A program made the translations under genes and the position numbers. Of a DNA stretch of 55,409 bases, positions 52,713 to 55,409 are shown piece after piece. The stretch's first letter is position 1. Every line of letters starts with the position of its first letter. The stretch comes from Alphaproteobacteria bacterium (lineage in GTDB: Bacteria; Myxococcota_A; UBA796; GCA-2862545): the NCBI GenBank assembly GCA_020632885.1, contig JACKEQ010000134.1, forward strand, positions 1 to 55,409, read 5' to 3'. A model generated the notes under the pieces. The model was not told the origin of the DNA. It was given only the letters and a program-made list of their open reading frames with translations, and did no database searches.

Positions 52713-53387
52713 TCAGAGGTGCTTGCTCGCCTCGCGGCGGGAGAGGCCCGAGAGCTCCTCGCCGTGGGCCGCGAGGAAGGCGCGGACGGGGTCGGGGCGG
52801 TCGCGGGCATGGTCGCGGAGCGCCCACCCGATGGCCTTGCGGATCCAGAAGGTCTTGTCGGCGGCTTGCGCGCGGCAGTAGCGGAACAGCTGCTGCTCGT
52901 CGACCTGATCGGGCTTCAGCGCGATCTGCGCCAGGATCGCGGTGCGGCGCAGCCAGAGGTCCTCGTGCTCGATCCAGGCGTCGAGGATGGGGTCCAGCTC
53001 GGCCCGGTGGCGCGCGACGATGGGACCGACGCTGTGCACCGCGAGGTCGTCGACGAGGTCCCACCACGCGCCCTCGACGATGAGCCGCTCGAGCAGCGGC
53101 ACCGACGCGGGCACGAGGTGCTTCTTGCGAAGTCCCTGGGTCCACGCGATGGCCGCGTACCGGAACTCGCGCTCGGGCTCGGCCTGCAGCGCCAACGCGG
53201 ACGACTCCCAGGCCGCCCGGTCCGCGGGGACGTGGCGCGCGAAGGTCTCCCGGAACACGCGCTTCTGGTCGGGCCGGGACACCCCGAGCATGGGCATCTC
53301 GGTCTTCAGGTACGCCCGCATCTTCTCGGAGCGATCGGCGTCCCCGAACGGCTCGAGCGCCGCCCGGAGGTCCGTGACCAGGCTCAC
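52713..53387 (-). CDS. AlkD-like DNA alkylation repair protein
   Basis: A 224-residue protein starting with the GTG at 53387-53385, overlapping the radical SAM stop as GTGA. It is all-helical with HEAT-like repeats, as in the AlkD/AlkC family: EKMRAYLKTEMPMLGVSRPD, EREFRYAAIAWTQGLRKKHL, EGAWWDLVDDLAVHSVGPIV, HEDLWLRRTAILAQIALKPD, and DKTFWIRKAIGWALRDHARD. WWDLVD and WIRKAIGWALR are family hallmarks around the damaged base. AlkD excises N3- and N7-alkylpurines. Its coupling to a radical SAM maturase is unexpected and may be coincidental. Confidence 0.9.
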   Translation of the reverse strand: MSLVTDLRAALEPFGDADRSEKMRAYLKTEMPMLGVSRPDQKRVFRETFARHVPADRAAWESSALALQAEPEREFRYAAIAWTQGLRKKHLVPASVPLLERLIVEGAWWDLVDDLAVHSVGPIVARHRAELDPILDAWIEHEDLWLRRTAILAQIALKPDQVDEQQLFRYCRAQAADKTFWIRKAIGWALRDHARDRPDPVRAFLAAHGEELSGLSRREASKHL

Positions 53388-54628
53388 GTGTCGTCCTGCC
53401 AGGGCTCGACGACGAGCCGCAGCCGGCCGTAGTCGTAGGGGATGCCCTCGGGCTTCTCGGCGGGCTCGAGGCGCTCGCGCAGGCCCTGCTTCTTGAGCGT
53501 CGCGGCCCGGTGGTAGCACCAGGGCATGTTCCCGCGCTTGCCGAGCGTCACGTGGCTCGTCCAGGAGCAGCCCGCCATGCAGATGTCCGCGTAGTAGCAG
53601 CCGCGGCAGAAGCCCCACAGCTCGTCGACCGTGCGGTCGCGGGCAAAGCGGATCTCCGGGCGCTCCCAGAGCTCCTCGAGCGGGATGTCGCGCAGGTTGC
53701 CGGCGGTGTACGGGTGCGTCGGCAGGCTCGGGCAGCCCTTGACCCGCCCGTCGCTCTCGATGCCGATGGTGTACTTCCCGGCGCTGCAGCCCGACCAGTA
53801 GCTGCTCGTCAGCCCGGGCAGGCTGCGGATCAGCTCCTCGTGCGGCCCGTAGTAGCCGAGGTTGTTGCCGACCCCGATGTTCACCATCTGCTCGGGCGGG
53901 CGGCCCGCGGCGGCGTTGCGCTCGGCCTCCTCGCGCTTGATCGCGGCGATCTCGTCCATCACGTCGATGATGCGCCAGGGCTCGAGCAGCCACTCGGGCC
54001 GGTCGGCGGCGCGCCCCATGGGGACGGTGAGCTGCGCGCGCCAGGCGCGGACGCCGTGGTCCCGGACCTCCTCGTACGTCTGGCGGATGAAGTGCCACGA
54101 GAGCCGGTTGATCTGCATGTTCGAGCTGGTGACGATGCCCGCCTCGCGGCAGTTGTCGAGCGCGCGCAGGGCGGCGGCGTGGCTGCCGCGGCTCGAGCGG
54201 AGCAGGTCGTGCACCTCGGGCGGTCCGTCGATGGACACGCCGATGGCCTTCATCCCGGCGTCCTTGAACGCCTTGCAGCGCTCGAGCGTCAGCCCGCGGC
54301 CGCCCGTCTGCATGGTCACGCGGACGCCGCGCTCGGACAGGTACGCGCAGAGCTCGGCGCAGTCGTCGCGCAGGTACGCCTCGCCGCCGATGAGCGTGAC
54401 CTCGCGGCTGCCCATCTGCACGAGCTTGTCGGCGGTCTCGAGCATCTCGGCGGTCGTGAGCTCGTCGGGGCGCGCCCGGACCGCGCGGCTGCCGCAGTGG
54501 TCGCACGCGTGGTCGCAGCGCAGCGTGATCTCCCACACCGCGTAGATCGGCTTGCCGAGGTCCTTCTCGGGGTCGACGGCGCGGGCGGGGAGCTTGGGGC
54601 GGGTCTTGCGGACCGGGGCGGCGTCCAT
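53384..54628 (-). CDS. Radical SAM/SPASM maturase-like enzyme
   Basis: A 414-residue protein from ATG 54628, overlapping the stop of the small upstream gene (TGATG). The radical SAM 4Fe-4S cluster is C38-x3-C42-x2-C45 in LRCDHACDHCGS, followed by the SAM-binding segment GSREVTLIGGEAYL and the glycine/Glu patterns of the barrel. The C-terminal ~100 residues are SPASM-like: CSAGKYTIGIESDG, VKGCPSLP, and FCRGCYYADICMAGC with multiple Cys for auxiliary 4Fe-4S clusters. SPASM enzymes typically modify ribosomally made peptides (thioether or C-C bonds). The coupled 90-residue gene is the natural substrate candidate. Confidence 0.88.
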   Translation of the reverse strand: MDAAPVRKTRPKLPARAVDPEKDLGKPIYAVWEITLRCDHACDHCGSRAVRARPDELTTAEMLETADKLVQMGSREVTLIGGEAYLRDDCAELCAYLSERGVRVTMQTGGRGLTLERCKAFKDAGMKAIGVSIDGPPEVHDLLRSSRGSHAAALRALDNCREAGIVTSSNMQINRLSWHFIRQTYEEVRDHGVRAWRAQLTVPMGRAADRPEWLLEPWRIIDVMDEIAAIKREEAERNAAAGRPPEQMVNIGVGNNLGYYGPHEELIRSLPGLTSSYWSGCSAGKYTIGIESDGRVKGCPSLPTHPYTAGNLRDIPLEELWERPEIRFARDRTVDELWGFCRGCYYADICMAGCSWTSHVTLGKRGNMPWCYHRAATLKKQGLRERLEPAEKPEGIPYDYGRLRLVVEPWQDDT

Positions 54629-54900
54629 CAGTGGGCTCCGGTGTGGTCGTCGGAGGTGGTCTCTTCGACGGCGTCGGAGACGGTCACGCCGTACTCCGGC
54701 TGGGCGGTGATCGTGCCGGTCTCGCCGGTGGTCTGGTCCGTCGTCGTGGCGTCGCCGCCGCAGCCCGCGAGCGCGAGCCCCAGGAGGAGCGCCGCCGCGG
54801 TGCGCGAGGGCGAGGTGCCGGGCGCCGCGTCGCACGACGGGCAGCGCCCACCGGGGGCGTCGCGGCGGACGTGGCAGCCGCAGATCGGGCAGGGGTGCAT
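54628..54900 (-). CDS. 90-residue zinc-ribbon/lipobox peptide, candidate maturase substrate
   Basis: A 90-residue protein from ATG 54900 with GGAGA upstream. The first ~23 residues carry a four-Cys knuckle (CPICGCHVRRDAPGGRCPSC). A hydrophobic segment with a lipobox-like end (RTAAALLLGLALAGCGGDA) follows, unusually placed after the ribbon. The tail is a Thr/Asp/Glu-rich peptide with a single QPEYGV motif and ends DDHTGAH. The stop overlaps the radical SAM start by one base, so the two are made together. It could be the precursor of a modified peptide or a lipoprotein matured by the enzyme. Internal position of the anchor is odd. No family is recognised with certainty. Confidence 0.6.
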   Translation of the reverse strand: MHPCPICGCHVRRDAPGGRCPSCDAAPGTSPSRTAAALLLGLALAGCGGDATTTDQTTGETGTITAQPEYGVTVSDAVEETTSDDHTGAH

Positions 54901-55157
54901 GAGGTCTCCGGTTCCGTGCCGCACGCAGCCTACCAGGCCTCCACCTCTCCCGCCCACACCGCAACGCCCGCCCCGCCATGCCCGCTCCCGTTCCCGCTCC
55001 CGCTCCCGACCGACAGCGCACATCGTGGTGTAGTGTCCGAAGCGGTCCCCCGACTTGCGAGCATGGAGACGAGACCGGACTTCGACGGAGTGTTGGCTAC
55101 GCGCCGCCACCTGTCGATCATCAGTTTACGATTGGACCCGGCAGGCCTAAAGTGTTG

Positions 55158-55294
55158 CACCGCGGAGGACGCGGAGAGCGCGGAGGTCGGACTGAGGTAG
55201 CGCACCATGCTGCACGTGACTGCGCACCTACCAGTCTCCAGCACACGACGTCGTGAGGGCCCTGTTCTCCGTGTCCTCCGCGTCCTCCGCGGTG
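55158..55294. repeat. Long imperfect inverted repeat (CACCGCGGAGGACGCGGAG arms)
   Basis: The left arm CACCGCGGAGGACGCGGAG starts at 55158; its exact reverse complement ends at 55294. The arms continue with one or two mismatches (GCGGAG against ACGGAG). Inside, GACTGAGGTAGCGCA (from 55189) and TGCGCACCTACCAGTC (to about 55235) can pair with small bulges, so the whole segment could form a cruciform or a long RNA hairpin. It resembles a small non-autonomous element or a repeated intergenic motif, but no transposase is near. Confidence 0.6.
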
Positions 55295-55334
55295 AATCCA
55301 CCGAGCGCCGGGGACATCACATCACATCTTCTCC

Positions 55335-55350
55335 ATACGTACCTACGTAT
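55335..55350. promoter_or_regulatory. Perfect palindrome ATACGTA-CC-TACGTAT
   Basis: Seven-base arms around a CC spacer form an operator-like inverted repeat near the right edge, in an AT-richer stretch. Dimeric helix-turn-helix repressors such as the TetR family bind sites of this shape. The controlled gene would lie beyond the window. Confidence 0.4.
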
Positions 55351-55409
55351 TGTTGTCGGCGATCTTGAGACCTCCATGCCACAGTTTTCGGACGCTGGCC
55401 GTATCATGA

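Larger units (their letters stand above)
54901..55409. other. Right-edge non-coding region with inverted repeats
   Basis: About 500 bases without a believable gene; the open frames here derive from the repeat GCGGAGGAC and have Arg/Thr-rich translations. The first part (near 54980-55015) has runs of CCGCTCC-type sequence. It contains the long inverted repeat at 55158-55294 and a perfect 16-base palindrome at 55335-55350, annotated separately. The last ~100 bases are less GC-rich, as expected for a promoter region of a gene beyond the window. Confidence 0.5.

Noticed and set aside
54930..55301. A 123-residue minus-strand open frame at the right edge
   Set aside because: It begins with an Arg/Thr stretch encoded by the GCGGAGGAC inverted repeat, a common false gene call.

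Overview
The window is a very GC-rich bacterial chromosome segment. It carries hallmarks of predatory or fruiting delta-type lineages (Myxococcota or close relatives): secreted lipoproteins with Asp-Thr-Asp-Ala linkers, MopE-type Cys/Asp repeat proteins, a Ser/Thr kinase fused to a formylglycine-generating-enzyme-like domain, DUF4139 and AIM24 paralogue clusters, many GTG and TTG starts, and genes packed with ATGA, GTGA or TGATG overlaps. No rRNA, tRNA, CRISPR array, prophage or complete insertion sequence was recognised. The taxonomic call is an inference from gene content.

Layout. 0.1-7.2 kb: a glutathione transferase, a small helical protein, and a two-gene operon of a DUF5682-like/VWA fusion with a double SWIM-finger protein. 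7.2-11.8 kb: facing heptamer repeat arrays, a lipoprotein, a large stand-alone reverse-transcriptase-like protein, an esterase and a DUF2505-like protein. 11.8-15.4 kb: an apparent minus-strand run of three surface lipoproteins, one with a frameshifted 3' end. 15.4-19.5 kb: an APH-fold phosphotransferase, a bacterial PARG, a zinc-ribbon membrane protein, a membrane thioredoxin and a COG2426 transporter. 19.5-26.3 kb: secreted or surface proteins, including an amidohydrolase fused to thrombospondin type-3 repeats and a lamin-tail-like domain. 26.3-31.7 kb: an aldo/keto reductase divergent from a LysR regulator, the kinase-FGE fusion, and two small membrane proteins. 31.7-33.1 kb: truncated hemoglobin plus ferredoxin/flavin reductase, a likely split nitric-oxide dioxygenase. 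33.3-42.9 kb: a LolA-like protein with two small membrane proteins, three tandem AIM24 proteins, and a divergent operon with two DUF4139 proteins followed by a TlpA-type protein. 43.0-52.7 kb: an arylsulfotransferase-like lipoprotein, an iron-binding-protein-like lipoprotein, an ECF sigma factor with a tiny membrane partner, several secreted proteins, a clostripain-family protease, a metallo-beta-lactamase lipoprotein and a divergent LysR regulator. 52.7-55.4 kb: an AlkD-like protein, a radical SAM/SPASM maturase and an overlapping 90-residue cysteine-rich peptide gene, then a non-coding tail with a long inverted repeat and a perfect palindrome.

The best candidates for undescribed biology are the stand-alone reverse transcriptase (8.1-10.4 kb), the peptide gene coupled to the radical SAM/SPASM enzyme (53.4-54.9 kb), and the DUF5682/VWA plus SWIM operon, which lacks a MoxR ATPase within the window. 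Most of the remainder is envelope, surface and redox housekeeping typical of such genomes.
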